From BQJD01 sp965652415 (GTDB taxonomy: Bacteria; Pseudomonadota; Gammaproteobacteria; Arenicellales; CAJQKF01): DNA of 64,000 bases. The notes under the pieces were generated by a model. The model saw only the letters and a list, made by a program, of their open reading frames with translations. It had not been told where the DNA came from and ran no database searches. The position numbers were made by a program, and so were the translations under genes. Shown here piece after piece: positions 34,797-44,273 of the stretch (position 1 is the stretch's first letter; every line of letters starts with the position of its first letter). Location: NCBI GenBank assembly GCA_965652415.1, contig CBFGVH010000001.1:75553-139552 (forward strand), given 5' to 3'.

Positions 34797-35216
34797 TCAG
34801 CGCGCCTCATCGAGGTTCCAGTTGCCGATGTCCGCATCGACGCCTTCGCCGCCGCGGCGACCGTCCGCGCCGTACGAGAACAGGTCGAACTCCATCCGTT
34901 CCCCGGGGTACAGGTACTGGTACGGGTTGCCCCACGGATCGGCGGGCAGTCGATCGACGTACCCGCGCCCGTCCTTGCCACCGGTTTTCAGCACGTCGAG
35001 ACCGTCCGACGTGGTCGGAAACCGGAACGTGTCCAGCTTGTACAGCTGCACGGCGCTGGCGAGCGCGCGGATGTCGCTCTTCGCCTTGGCCACGTACGCC
35101 TCCTCCTGGCGGCCGAGCACCCGGGGCAGGATCAGCGTGGCGAGCAGGCCGATGATCACCACCACGACCATGATTTCAATGAGCGTGAATCCCTTCTGGG
35201 AGCGAGAGTCTTTCAA
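34797..35216 (-). CDS. gspG: Type II secretion major pseudopilin GspG
   Basis: Major subunit of the pseudopilus, 139 residues. Leader MKDSRSQKG, then FTLIEIMVVVVIIGLL. The calcium-binding C-terminal region and PADPWGNPYQYLYPG block are present. Best conserved of the pseudopilins and typical in every respect. Seven bases after gspF. Confidence 0.97.
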   Translation of the reverse strand: MKDSRSQKGFTLIEIMVVVVIIGLLATLILPRVLGRQEEAYVAKAKSDIRALASAVQLYKLDTFRFPTTSDGLDVLKTGGKDGRGYVDRLPADPWGNPYQYLYPGERMEFDLFSYGADGRRGGEGVDADIGNWNLDEAR

Positions 35217-35223
35217 GTCGAAG

Positions 35224-36435
35224 CTACCTGACGAGTTGGTTGAGGTCGAAGATGGGCAGCAGTATGGCCAGCACGATGGTCAGCACGATACCGCCCATGA
35301 ACAGGATCATCATCGGCTCGAACAGGCCGACGAGGACGGCGAGCCGCGCTTCCATCTCGCGCTCGAGTGCGGTGGCCGACTTGTCGAGCATCTTCTCGAG
35401 ATTGCCGCTCTGCTCGCCGCTGGCAACCATCTGGGTGAAAAGCGGCGGGAAGTACCCGCTGCGCGCGACGGCACGGCTCAGGGTGACGCCCTCGCGCACT
35501 TCGGACGCCGCCTGGTTGAGGGCTCGGCGCAGCACCAGGTTCGGCACCACCTCGGCGCTTGCGCGCATCGCGTCGAGCAGCGGGACCCCGCTGCCGACCA
35601 TGATCGCCAGCGTGCGCGCCATGCGTGAGGTGTTCAGGCCGCGCGACAGCCGCCGGGTCCCGGGGAACGTCAGGATGCGGCGATGCAGCCATTGCTTCGG
35701 ACCCGGTCGGCGAAAGGCGGACGTGAGCACCAGGGCGAGCACACCGGCGCCGGCGGCAATCAACGCGCCGTGGGCGCGCAGGAAATCGCTCAAGGCTATC
35801 AGCATCACGGTCAGCAACGGCAGTGCCTGCCCGGTATCCTCGAATACCCGCACCACCTGGGGCACGACGTAGGTCAGAAGCGCGATGACGATCAGCAGCG
35901 CCACGAGGGTCAGAATCACCGGGTAGACCAGCGCCACCCCGATACGCTGCTTGAGGCCCTGGCGCGCCTCGGTGTAGTCGGCGAGCCGGTCGAGCACCTC
36001 GGCCAGCTTGCCGGTCTGCTCGCCGGCCGCGACCGAGGCCGTGTAGATCTCGGGGAACGCCTTCGGGAACCGGCGCATGGAATCGGCCAGGCCCCGGCCC
36101 TCCACCAGGGCCGAGCGCACGGAACTCAGAAGGGACTTCACCTTGTGCCCCTCGGACTGGTCGATCAGCGCCGCGAGCGACCCTTCGACCGTCATCCCCG
36201 ACCCCACCAGGGTCGCGAACTGGCGCGTGATCACCGCCAGCTGGGTAGGCCCCAGGCGGCGCGCGGTGACGCGCCCGCCCTGCCTGCCGGAACTCTCGGC
36301 CACCGCCTGGATGTCCAGCGGAGCGAGACCGGCCTCGCGCAGCGCCTGGCGCACCTGGCGCGCCGTGTCGCCGCTGGCGACGCCCTTCCGCTGGCGGCCG
36401 CGCTCGTCGAGCGCCCGGTATTCGAAGGCGCCCAT
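35224..36435 (-). CDS. gspF: Type II secretion inner-membrane protein GspF
   Basis: Polytopic platform protein of 403 residues with two GspF domains, each about 120 residues (near 70-190 and 270-395). Hydrophobic helices lie near 165-195, 215-235 and 370-395. The N-terminus MGAFEYRALDERGRQRKG and the SGEQSGNLEKMLD motif are diagnostic. It lies 60 bases after gspE and 7 before gspG. Confidence 0.95.
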   Translation of the reverse strand: MGAFEYRALDERGRQRKGVASGDTARQVRQALREAGLAPLDIQAVAESSGRQGGRVTARRLGPTQLAVITRQFATLVGSGMTVEGSLAALIDQSEGHKVKSLLSSVRSALVEGRGLADSMRRFPKAFPEIYTASVAAGEQTGKLAEVLDRLADYTEARQGLKQRIGVALVYPVILTLVALLIVIALLTYVVPQVVRVFEDTGQALPLLTVMLIALSDFLRAHGALIAAGAGVLALVLTSAFRRPGPKQWLHRRILTFPGTRRLSRGLNTSRMARTLAIMVGSGVPLLDAMRASAEVVPNLVLRRALNQAASEVREGVTLSRAVARSGYFPPLFTQMVASGEQSGNLEKMLDKSATALEREMEARLAVLVGLFEPMMILFMGGIVLTIVLAILLPIFDLNQLVR

Positions 36436-36495
36436 CGCGTCGTCTAGCGCTCCACCCGCCGGATGACGCGACAGGCGGTGCGGGCCTCGCAGGGA

Positions 36496-38049
36496 TCAGG
36501 CGCCATCCTGCGTCACCCGGAAAACCTCGTCGAAAGTGGTGATCCCCGCTGCCACCTTGCCCATACCGTCGTCGAGCAGGCCGCGCGACTGGCGGCGGGC
36601 AGCGGCAAGGATGTCCGCTTCGCCGGCATTGTCGTGAATCATGCGCTTCATGTTCTCGTCGATCCGGACCAGCTCGAATATCCCGAGGCGGCCGCGATAC
36701 CCGGTGAAGTCGCAGTGCTCGCAGCCCGCGGCCTTGAAGATCCTCGTATCGGCTCGCGATTCGCCTGCCAGCAATTCGCGTTCGCGCTGCGACGGCTCGA
36801 CCTCGATCTTGCAGTGCTCGCATAGCCGGCGCACCAGGCGCTGGGCCAGCACCGCAAGCAGGCTGGAAGAGATCAGGAAGGGCTCGATGCCCATGTCGAC
36901 CAGTCGCGTGACCGCGCCGACCGCGGAGTTGGTGTGCAGGGTGGACAGCACGAGGTGGCCGGTCAGGCTCGCCTGCACGGCGATCTCGGCCGTTTCCAGG
37001 TCGCGAATCTCTCCGACCAGAATCACGTCCGGGTCCTGGCGCAGAATGGATCTGAGTCCCGAGGCGAACGTCAGCCCGATCGAGGCGTTGACCTGCATCT
37101 GACCGACGCCGTCGAGGTCGAACTCGACCGGGTCCTCCACGGTGAGAATGTTCAGCCGATCGCGGTCCAGCCGGCTGATGCCGGAGTACAGCGTGGTGCT
37201 CTTGCCTGAACCCGTGGGCCCGGTCACGAGGATGATGCCGTGGGCCGAGCGGATCAGGCGGTCGAACGTGTCGCGCATGGCCGACGACATGCCGAGCCTC
37301 TCGAGGTTCAGCCTCGAACCCTGCTTGTCGAGCAGCCTGAGCACCACCCGCTCGCCGTGGCGCGTCGGCAGGCAGGAGACGCGAACGTCCACCGCGCCGT
37401 CGCCGACCCGAAGCGAGATGCGCCCGTCCTGGGGCAACCTGCGTTCGTCGATCTTCAGCCGCGCCATGACCTTCAGCCTCGATACGAGCGCATTGTGCAG
37501 GGCTCGGTGCGGCTCCACCACGTCCTTGAGCACCCCGTCGACCCTGAAGCGTGCCACCGATCGCCCCTCGAACACCTCGAGATGAATGTCCGAGGCGTCC
37601 TCGCGGATCGCCTGGGCGAGCAAGGCGTTGATCAGCCGCACGACCGGGGCCTCGTCGGATGCCGCGAGCAGGTCCGTTGCCTCGGGCATCTCGTGGGCCA
37701 GCAGGTCGAGATCGATCTCGTCGCCGAAATCGTCCACCATCTGGCTCGCCGCGGACTGGCTGCGGTCGTACGCCTGGCGCATGACGCTTTCGAACGCGGT
37801 CGACTCTATGCGGTGAAAGTCGAGCGGCATGGCGACCCGCCGGCGCAGCTCGGCGAGGGTGGCAAGCGCGGGCGCGGCGCTGCACAGCACCACCGCGCGC
37901 TCGCCGTCGCGCCAGGCGACGAGCACGCCGCGCGCGCGTGCGAAGGCGTACGGAACGCGGGTGACGAGTCCGGGATCGATGCGCGAGACCAGAGTGCGGA
38001 TGTCCTCGGTTCCCGGGTTGGCGGCCGCGTCCACGACTGCGCCTGTCAC
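36496..38049 (-). CDS. gspE: Type II secretion ATPase GspE
   Basis: Cytoplasmic secretion ATPase of 517 residues. N-terminal N1E/N2E domains are followed by Walker A GPTGSGKS at 277-284, the Asp box VEDPVEF at 304-310, Walker B VILVGEIRD at 342-350, the His box, and a zinc module with Cys410-x2-Cys413 and Cys443-x2-Cys446. The start is GTG at 38049 overlapping the gspD TGA (GTGA). The frame is open upstream inside gspD. Confidence 0.95.
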   Translation of the reverse strand: MTGAVVDAAANPGTEDIRTLVSRIDPGLVTRVPYAFARARGVLVAWRDGERAVVLCSAAPALATLAELRRRVAMPLDFHRIESTAFESVMRQAYDRSQSAASQMVDDFGDEIDLDLLAHEMPEATDLLAASDEAPVVRLINALLAQAIREDASDIHLEVFEGRSVARFRVDGVLKDVVEPHRALHNALVSRLKVMARLKIDERRLPQDGRISLRVGDGAVDVRVSCLPTRHGERVVLRLLDKQGSRLNLERLGMSSAMRDTFDRLIRSAHGIILVTGPTGSGKSTTLYSGISRLDRDRLNILTVEDPVEFDLDGVGQMQVNASIGLTFASGLRSILRQDPDVILVGEIRDLETAEIAVQASLTGHLVLSTLHTNSAVGAVTRLVDMGIEPFLISSSLLAVLAQRLVRRLCEHCKIEVEPSQRERELLAGESRADTRIFKAAGCEHCDFTGYRGRLGIFELVRIDENMKRMIHDNAGEADILAAARRQSRGLLDDGMGKVAAGITTFDEVFRVTQDGA

Positions 38050-40190
38050 CTGAGCCTGTCGCCAAGCACCGGGATCCCGCTTTCGGGGATCAGGGACCTG
38101 GTGTCGGGCATGCTTTCCAGCTGCTCGCGCTGGATGGTCTGGTAGTGCTCCGTGGTGTGGGCCACGAGGTCCGCCGGCGTGCGAATGATCCTGGGCCGCA
38201 GGAACACCATCAGGTTGCGCTTGACGGCCTGCTTGCTCTTCTTGCGAAACAGGGCGCCGAGCAGCGGGATCTTGCCGAGCACGGGCACCCATTCGAAGGT
38301 GTCGCTGATGTCGTCGGTGATCAGCCCGCCGAGTACGATGATCTGCCCGTCGTCCACCAGCACCGTGGCGTCGATGGAGCGCGTGTTGGTGATCAGGTCC
38401 GACGCGCCGGCCACCGTGGTCTGGCTGACGCTGGACGTTTCCTGCTCGATCTCCAGCCGGATCGCTCCGCCCTCGTTGATCTGGGGCGTGATCTTCAGGG
38501 TCAGCCCGACGTTCTTGCGCTCGATGGTCTGGAACGGGTTGACCACGCCGGTGGTCGGCTGGTCGTCGTTGTCGACGCCTGTGGTGCTGGCACTGGAGAT
38601 GAAGCGGCCGGTGACGAACGGCACTTCCTGCCCGACCACGATTTCCGCGCTCTCGTTGTCGAGCGTGAGCAGGTTCGGCGTTGAAAGTATGTTGGTGTTG
38701 TTGTCGCTGCGCAGCAACCGGAGAACGACGTTCAGGTCGGGAACGATGTTACCGGCAAGATCGGTGACGAAGCGGTTGAGGTAGCCCACGGCCAACCCGC
38801 CCTCCCCGGCCGGGCTGAACCCGCTCTCGGCGGAGAACTCGCCCGACGGCGCCGAATGCAGTCCCTGCCACTGTACGCCGATCTCCGCCGCGCGGGTGGT
38901 GGAGACCTCCGCGATGATGGTCTCGACGAACACCTGCGAACGCCTCAGGTCGAGCTTCTCGATCACCTCCTGCAGCTCGGCGAAATCCTCCTCGCCGGCG
39001 CGGATGACGAGCGAATTGGTGTCGCTGTCGGCCTGCACGCTGACGTCTCCGCGGCCGGCTGCCGCCTCGGCACCCGGGGCGTCGGCGTTGGCGATCTCGT
39101 TCAGGATCGATACGAGGTCCTCGGCCTTGGCATACCTGAGATAGACGACGTGCACGTTGCCCGCGCGGTCGCGCTTGACGTCGAGTTCCCGGATCAAGGC
39201 GTCGATGATGCCGAACTGGGCCTCCTGCGCCTGCACGACCAGGGCGTTGAGGCTGCTGTCGACCTGTACGCTGATGGTGGGCGCAATGCCGCCCTCGCCG
39301 CGCTCGCGCTGCATCGTCGCGGCCACTTCCCGCACCACCACGGCGAGCCGCTCGGCGTTGGCGTGCTCGATCCTGATGACGTGTATGTCGGAACGGGTGT
39401 CGGGCTTGTCCAACGTGCGCACGATCTTGAGCACCCGCTCGATGTTGGCGGCGGTGTCGGTGAAGACCAGGGTGTTGGAGCCGACGTGGGGAGCGAAGTG
39501 GCTGGTGGGGGGAAGAAGCGGTCTGAGGATCGGCGTCAGCTCCTGCACCGAGGCATGATTCAGCGTGTAGACCTGGGTGATCTGCTCGTCGCTGGGCGCG
39601 GCGATTTCACCGAACTCGGTGCGGGTGGGATGTTGCTTGATGATGTTCGCGGGAAGGATCTTGGTCAGCCCGCCGGAGTCCACGGCCGCGAACCCGTGCA
39701 CCTCGAGCACGGACAGGAACACTTCGTAGACGTCGCCCGGTTCGAGCGCGGTGCCGGAGATGAGCGTCACCCGGCCCTTCACCCGCGGGTCGACGATGAA
39801 ATTGCGCCCGGTGATCTGGGAGACGGTGCTGACGAGGGCGCTGATGTCCGCGTCCTGGAAATTGAGCGTGACCGCGTCGCCTGCCATGTCGAACGACTCG
39901 ATCGGCTGGTTGTCGAGCGACTGGTCGCTGCCGAGCACCTGGGCCAGCGCCGTGTCGTAGTCGAGAACCGGACCACTGTCGAGGCGCGCCCTTGCCGGTG
40001 AATGCCGGCTCACGGCATCGACGGCGGCGATCTCGGCGACAAGTGCCTGCAGGTCGTCCTGGAACGCGGGATCCTGCGCGGCGAGAGGCATGGCGAGGAA
40101 AGCCAGCGCCGCCGCGATGATCCGGCCCGCCGACCGTTGCCCCCGCCGGCGGTCGAACGACCCTTGCGCCGGATCTTCAGCTGTTTTCAT
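38046..40190 (-). CDS. gspD: Type II secretion outer-membrane secretin GspD
   Basis: Outer-membrane channel protein of 714 residues. The N-terminus is long and basic before the hydrophobic signal IIAAALAFLAMPLAAQ. The N0 domain begins near LNFQDADISALVSTVSQITG, three N-domain repeats follow, and the secretin domain contains VGQEVPFVTG and DDGQIIVLGGLI. An in-frame ATG at 40220 is possible; neither start has a strong ribosome site. It is the first gsp gene: no gspC precedes it. Confidence 0.94.
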   Translation of the reverse strand: MKTAEDPAQGSFDRRRGQRSAGRIIAAALAFLAMPLAAQDPAFQDDLQALVAEIAAVDAVSRHSPARARLDSGPVLDYDTALAQVLGSDQSLDNQPIESFDMAGDAVTLNFQDADISALVSTVSQITGRNFIVDPRVKGRVTLISGTALEPGDVYEVFLSVLEVHGFAAVDSGGLTKILPANIIKQHPTRTEFGEIAAPSDEQITQVYTLNHASVQELTPILRPLLPPTSHFAPHVGSNTLVFTDTAANIERVLKIVRTLDKPDTRSDIHVIRIEHANAERLAVVVREVAATMQRERGEGGIAPTISVQVDSSLNALVVQAQEAQFGIIDALIRELDVKRDRAGNVHVVYLRYAKAEDLVSILNEIANADAPGAEAAAGRGDVSVQADSDTNSLVIRAGEEDFAELQEVIEKLDLRRSQVFVETIIAEVSTTRAAEIGVQWQGLHSAPSGEFSAESGFSPAGEGGLAVGYLNRFVTDLAGNIVPDLNVVLRLLRSDNNTNILSTPNLLTLDNESAEIVVGQEVPFVTGRFISSASTTGVDNDDQPTTGVVNPFQTIERKNVGLTLKITPQINEGGAIRLEIEQETSSVSQTTVAGASDLITNTRSIDATVLVDDGQIIVLGGLITDDISDTFEWVPVLGKIPLLGALFRKKSKQAVKRNLMVFLRPRIIRTPADLVAHTTEHYQTIQREQLESMPDTRSLIPESGIPVLGDRLR

Positions 40191-40322
40191 AACCGCACTG
40201 TCCCATGTACCCGACGACATCCCTGCCGATCGTCCAGTCCTGCCCCGAAGAAGAGCGGCGAGGACCTTGGCCTCCCTGCCTCGAGAATCCCTTGCAATGG
40301 AAACGACTTGAAACGCCGTCAA

Positions 40323-40351
40323 TTCATACCAGAATCCCCTGCCCCGGTAAA
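40323..40351 (-). promoter_or_regulatory. Possible promoter for the gsp operon
   Basis: On the minus strand TTTACC (40346-40351) and TATGAA (40323-40328) are 17 bases apart, with TG one base before the -10 (extended -10). Each hexamer matches 4 of 6 consensus positions. The 5' leader to the gspD ATG would be about 125 bases. Placement between thrC and gspD makes it plausible. Confidence 0.35.
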
Positions 40352-40395
40352 TCCCCCGGCTTGCGGAGGGACGGCGCGACCCACGCCGGAAACGG

Positions 40396-41472
40396 TCATC
40401 CGGCCGCCGACAGGATCACATCTCGAACGGCGTTTGCTTCGGCCTCGACGCAGACGGGCTGACTGCATTGCGAGATTGCAATGTCGGGGTCCTTCAGGCC
40501 GTGCCCGGTCAGGGTGCAGACCACCGTGCTGCCGTCGGCCACGCGCCCGGCCTCGATCTCGCGCAGCACGCCGGCCACGGACACCGCCGAGGCCGGCTCG
40601 CAGAAGATCCCCTCGCGCTGGGCAAGCAGTCGCTGGGTGGCCAGGATCTCGTCGTCGTCGGACTCGCGGAACCAGCCGTCGGACTCCTCCACCGCGTTCT
40701 GTGCAAGGTCCCAGGACTGAGGCCGGCCGATGCGGATGGCGGTGGCCACCGTGTCGGCATTGTCGATCGGCGCGCCGCGAAGAAACGGCGCCGCTCCGGA
40801 AGCCTGGCAGCCGACCATGCGCGGCGCCCGCGAGGCCGGTCCGTTGTCGCGATACTCGCGGTAGCCCATCCAGTAGGCGCTGATGTTGCCGGCGTTGCCG
40901 AGGGGCAGGAAATGATAATCCGGCGCGAAGCCGAGCGTATCGACGATCTCGAACGCCGCCGTCTTCTGACCCTGCAGCCGGTAAGGATTGACCGAGTTCA
41001 CCAGGGTCACCGGGGCGTGCTCGGGCATGGACTTGACGATCTGCATGCCGGCGTCGAAGTCGCCGAGAATCTGGATAACCCGGGCGCCGTGCATCATCGC
41101 CTGGGCCAGCTTGCCGAGCGCGATCTTGCCTTCGGGGATCACCACGAACGCCTCGATGCCGGCGCGCGCGGCATAGGCGGCCGCGGCGGCGGAGGTGTTG
41201 CCGGTGGAGGCGCAGATGATCGCCCGGCTGCCGGCGTTGACCGCCATGGTCACCGCCACCGTCATGCCGCGGTCCTTGAACGAACCGGTCGGGTTCAGTC
41301 CCTCGTACTTGACGTAGACGTCGATGCCGCGCGCCGGGTCGCTGGCGATGTTGTTCAGACGGATCAGCGGCGTGTTGCCTTCGCCGAGACTGATCACGCG
41401 GGCGTCGTCGGGCACCGGCAGGCGGTCGCGATAGGCGTCGATGAGACCCGTGTAGCGCTTGTTGCAGGACAT
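40396..41472 (-). CDS. thrC: Threonine synthase
   Basis: PLP enzyme converting O-phosphohomoserine to threonine. The PLP lysine is Lys66 in NPTGSFKDRGM, the ASTGNTSAAA loop binds PLP, and QASGAAPFL lies in the later domain. At 358 residues it is the short form (plant/Bacillus-like), not the 430-residue E. coli type. It follows hom by 28 bases, the common hom-thrC operon. Confidence 0.95.
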   Translation of the reverse strand: MSCNKRYTGLIDAYRDRLPVPDDARVISLGEGNTPLIRLNNIASDPARGIDVYVKYEGLNPTGSFKDRGMTVAVTMAVNAGSRAIICASTGNTSAAAAAYAARAGIEAFVVIPEGKIALGKLAQAMMHGARVIQILGDFDAGMQIVKSMPEHAPVTLVNSVNPYRLQGQKTAAFEIVDTLGFAPDYHFLPLGNAGNISAYWMGYREYRDNGPASRAPRMVGCQASGAAPFLRGAPIDNADTVATAIRIGRPQSWDLAQNAVEESDGWFRESDDDEILATQRLLAQREGIFCEPASAVSVAGVLREIEAGRVADGSTVVCTLTGHGLKDPDIAISQCSQPVCVEAEANAVRDVILSAAG

Positions 41473-41500
41473 GGCAGGCGGCTCGATGCGTGTTCGGGGT

Positions 41501-42820
41501 TCAGTCCCAGTCGAGGGGCTCGAGGCGGATCCGGGTGATCTCGCCGGTCACCGTGCTGAGCGACGACAGCCGGCTCAAGGCCTGGTCCATGTTGTCCTCG
41601 CGGGTCTTCTGGGTCACGATGATGATGGGCATGATGGCGTCGTAGTCGCCGTTGCCCTTCTGCTGGATGGCCTGGATGCTGATCTTCTGCTCGCCGAGAA
41701 TGCGGGTGATGTCGGCCAGCACGCCCGGGCGGTTGACCGCGCGCAGGCGCAGGCAGTAGGCCGAGTGCACCTGGCTGATGGGCAGCACCGGCAGGTCGGA
41801 CAGCGACCCAGGCTGGAACGCGAGGTGGGGCACGCGGTTGTTGGGGTCGGTGGTCAGCGCGCGCACCACGTCGACGAGGTCGGCGACCACCGCCGAGGCA
41901 GTGGGCTCGGCCCCGGCGCCGGCCCCGTAGTGCAGGGTCGGTCCGACGGCGTCGCCTTCGACCAGGATGGCGTTCATCACGCCTTCCACGTTGGCCAGCA
42001 GCTGCTCGGCGGGAACCATGCAGGGGTGCACGCGCAGTTCGAAGCCGTGTTCCACCCGCGCGGCAATACCGAGGTGCTTGATGCGATAACCGAGCTCGGC
42101 GGCCATCTCCACGTCCTCGGGCTGGATCCGGCTGATGCCCTCGGTGTAGACGCGGCCGAACTGCAGAGGGATGCCGAAGGCGATGGAGGCGAGTATCGTC
42201 AGCTTGTGGGCGGCGTCGACGCCCTCGACATCGAACGTCGGGTCGGCCTCGGCATAGCCCAGTCGCTGCGCCTCGGCGAGCGCATCGTCGAAGCTCCGCT
42301 TCTCGGTGCGCATGGCCGACAGTATGAAATTCCCGGTGCCGTTGATGATGCCCGCCATGCGCTTGACCCGGTTGCCGCTCAGCCCTTCGCGGATCACCTT
42401 GATGATGCAGATGCCGCCGGCGACGGCGGCCTCGAACGCAACCATGACGCCGCGCTTCTGGGCACGCTCGAAGATCTCGTTGCCGTGCACGGCGATCAGC
42501 GCCTTGTTGGCGGTGACCACGTGCTTGCCGCGCTCGATGGCTGCAAGCACGAGATCGTGGGCGGTGCCCTCGACACCGCCGATCAGCTCGACGATGACAT
42601 CGATCTCGGGGTCGTCGAGCAGTTCGCGAGGGTCGGTGGTCAGGCTCACCCCTTCGAGCGAGCAGCCGCGTATGCGCTTCGGATCGCGCACCAGTGCGCG
42701 ACTCACGTGAATGGCGCGCCCGGCCCGACGCGCGATCTCGTCGCCGTTGCGTTCGAGCACGTTGACCGTGCCGCAGCCAACGGTGCCGACGCCGGCGATG
42801 CCGATCTTGACCGGTTTCAT
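41501..42820 (-). CDS. hom: Homoserine dehydrogenase
   Basis: NAD(P)-dependent reduction of aspartate semialdehyde to homoserine. GVGTVGCG is at residues 10-17, the TANKALIA block follows, and the catalytic domain includes GIINGTGNFIL and GYAEADPTFDVEG. A C-terminal ACT domain (about 350-430, beginning LRLRAVNRPGVLADI) suggests feedback inhibition by threonine. The 439-residue monofunctional form has no aspartokinase fused. The ATG has GGAG six bases upstream. Confidence 0.96.
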   Translation of the reverse strand: MKPVKIGIAGVGTVGCGTVNVLERNGDEIARRAGRAIHVSRALVRDPKRIRGCSLEGVSLTTDPRELLDDPEIDVIVELIGGVEGTAHDLVLAAIERGKHVVTANKALIAVHGNEIFERAQKRGVMVAFEAAVAGGICIIKVIREGLSGNRVKRMAGIINGTGNFILSAMRTEKRSFDDALAEAQRLGYAEADPTFDVEGVDAAHKLTILASIAFGIPLQFGRVYTEGISRIQPEDVEMAAELGYRIKHLGIAARVEHGFELRVHPCMVPAEQLLANVEGVMNAILVEGDAVGPTLHYGAGAGAEPTASAVVADLVDVVRALTTDPNNRVPHLAFQPGSLSDLPVLPISQVHSAYCLRLRAVNRPGVLADITRILGEQKISIQAIQQKGNGDYDAIMPIIIVTQKTREDNMDQALSRLSSLSTVTGEITRIRLEPLDWD

Positions 42821-43061
42821 AGGACTCCAGGAAAAGCGATTGCGCAAGTTGCATGTGCGCCGGCGCGCGGGGGCCGGCCGGCGCCGACCGAGCGGCATGC
42901 CCGCCGGCGCGCCCCGACTTCGTTCCGCCGACGGCAAGAGATCGATTCTATCGAAAATCCCGTTCGAATTCAGGGTTCCGGCGCCTCCGGCGGGGCTGGT
43001 CGGCACGGCAGCGGGCGCGTGCTACACTGCCAGACCGCCGTATCTCTCACCGACATCATCG

Positions 43062-43439
43062 ATGAAGCTGCACCTTGACAACGCGAGCGGCGTCAACGTC
43101 GTCAGGTTCTGCGACGCTGCCGGCATCGTGGTCAACGACACGCGTCACACGCGCAGCCTGATCCTCTCGGCCGAGTCAGTGACCGATGACTGGCGCGTCG
43201 ACGACATCACCGCCTTCGACGAGGATGCCTGCCGCGACATTGCCGCCCACGAGGCGGACATCGTGCTGCTCGGCACCGGCGCCCGCCAGCACATGGTCGA
43301 CCCCTGGTACATGGCCTGGTTCGCCGCCCGGGGCATGGGACTCGAGGTCATGGACACGTTCGCCGCCTGCCGCACGTACAACATCCTGGCCGCCGAGGGT
43401 CGCCGCGTCGTCGCCGCCCTGATCCTGGAGGGCGAATGA
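43062..43439 (+). CDS. Mth938-domain (DUF498) protein
   Basis: Small 125-residue protein of the Mth938/NDUFAF3-like fold. Recognisable parts are SLILSAESVTDDW near residue 32, DIVLLGTGARQHM near 67 and the end TFAACRTYNILAAEGRRVVAALI. A mitochondrial relative helps complex I assembly; the bacterial role is unknown. It is divergent from hom and converges on nlpD, with 18 bases between stop codons. Confidence 0.85.
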   Translation: MKLHLDNASGVNVVRFCDAAGIVVNDTRHTRSLILSAESVTDDWRVDDITAFDEDACRDIAAHEADIVLLGTGARQHMVDPWYMAWFAARGMGLEVMDTFAACRTYNILAAEGRRVVAALILEGE

Positions 43440-43457
43440 CCCGGCGTCGAGAACGCC

Positions 43458-44273
43458 CTACCCCTTCGGCAGCAACCCCATCGGGTCCACCGGCCGGCCG
43501 TTGCGGCGGATCTCGAAGTGGACTTGCTCGCCGCGACCCTGGGCGCTGCCGCTCTCGGCGATGACCTGGCCGGCGACGATGGAGTCGCCCTCCTGAACCA
43601 GCATCTTGCGGTTGTGGCCGTAGGCGCTCAGGTACTCGTTGCTGTGCTTGACGATGACGAGCTGGCCGTAGCCGCGCAGGCCGGAGCCGGCATACACGAC
43701 CTGGCCGCCGGCGGCCGCCTTGACGGGCGTGCCGGCGGCAACCGCGATATCCAGCCCCCGGCTCTCGGAGAACCCGGAGACGACCTTGCCGCGAACCGGC
43801 CAGTTCCAGAGATCGGGGGCACCGCGCGGCAGGTTGTTCGCCGGCGCTTCCGGCTCGGGAGGCGAAACGGCGGCGGTCGACACCGGCCTCGTGTCGGGCT
43901 CGATCGGCCTGGCGACAGCGCCGCCGCCGTCGGCGGGCAGCGGCGTGGTTTTCGCCGGCGCATCGGCGGCCGTCGGCGCGGTGCGTCCCGTCGGCACCAG
44001 GCTGATGCGCTGTCCCGGCCGGATCACGTAGGGCGGCGCGATACCGTTCCACGCCGCCAGTTCGCGGAAGTCCACCCCGGCCGCCCACGAAACGCTGTAA
44101 AGGGTGTCGCCCGGGCGCACGATGCGATATACCTCGGCCGGGGTCACGGGACGCGAAAGATCGCTGACCGGCGGCAGCGGCCGCGGTGCGCACGCCGCCA
44201 GCATCGCGGCCACGCCGACGACGATGGCCAGGACCAGCCGCCGCGCACACCGGTCCGGCAGCTTCGTGATCAT
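43458..44273 (-). CDS. nlpD: NlpD-like lipoprotein with LysM and degenerate LytM domain
   Basis: Outer-membrane lipoprotein of 271 residues, likely an amidase activator in cell division. The lipobox MLAAC has Cys28. A LysM domain spans about 46-92 (YRIVRPGDTLYSVSW), a Pro/Ala-rich linker follows, and an M23/LytM domain occupies about 155-268. The first zinc-binding histidine of active M23 peptidases is replaced: the site reads SRGLDIAV. It therefore looks inactive, like E. coli NlpD. Its start overlaps the yqaA stop (ATGA). No rpoS follows. Confidence 0.9.
   Translation of the reverse strand: MITKLPDRCARRLVLAIVVGVAAMLAACAPRPLPPVSDLSRPVTPAEVYRIVRPGDTLYSVSWAAGVDFRELAAWNGIAPPYVIRPGQRISLVPTGRTAPTAADAPAKTTPLPADGGGAVARPIEPDTRPVSTAAVSPPEPEAPANNLPRGAPDLWNWPVRGKVVSGFSESRGLDIAVAAGTPVKAAAGGQVVYAGSGLRGYGQLVIVKHSNEYLSAYGHNRKMLVQEGDSIVAGQVIAESGSAQGRGEQVHFEIRRNGRPVDPMGLLPKG

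Noticed and set aside
35213..38065. 950-codon minus-strand frame across gspF and gspE
   Set aside because: It is a frame-shifted reading of the secretion genes; it repeats no family motif and is Arg/His/Gly rich.
43458..44273. NlpD as an active M23 endopeptidase
   Set aside because: The first zinc-binding histidine is replaced (SRGLDIAV), so an activator role is more likely.
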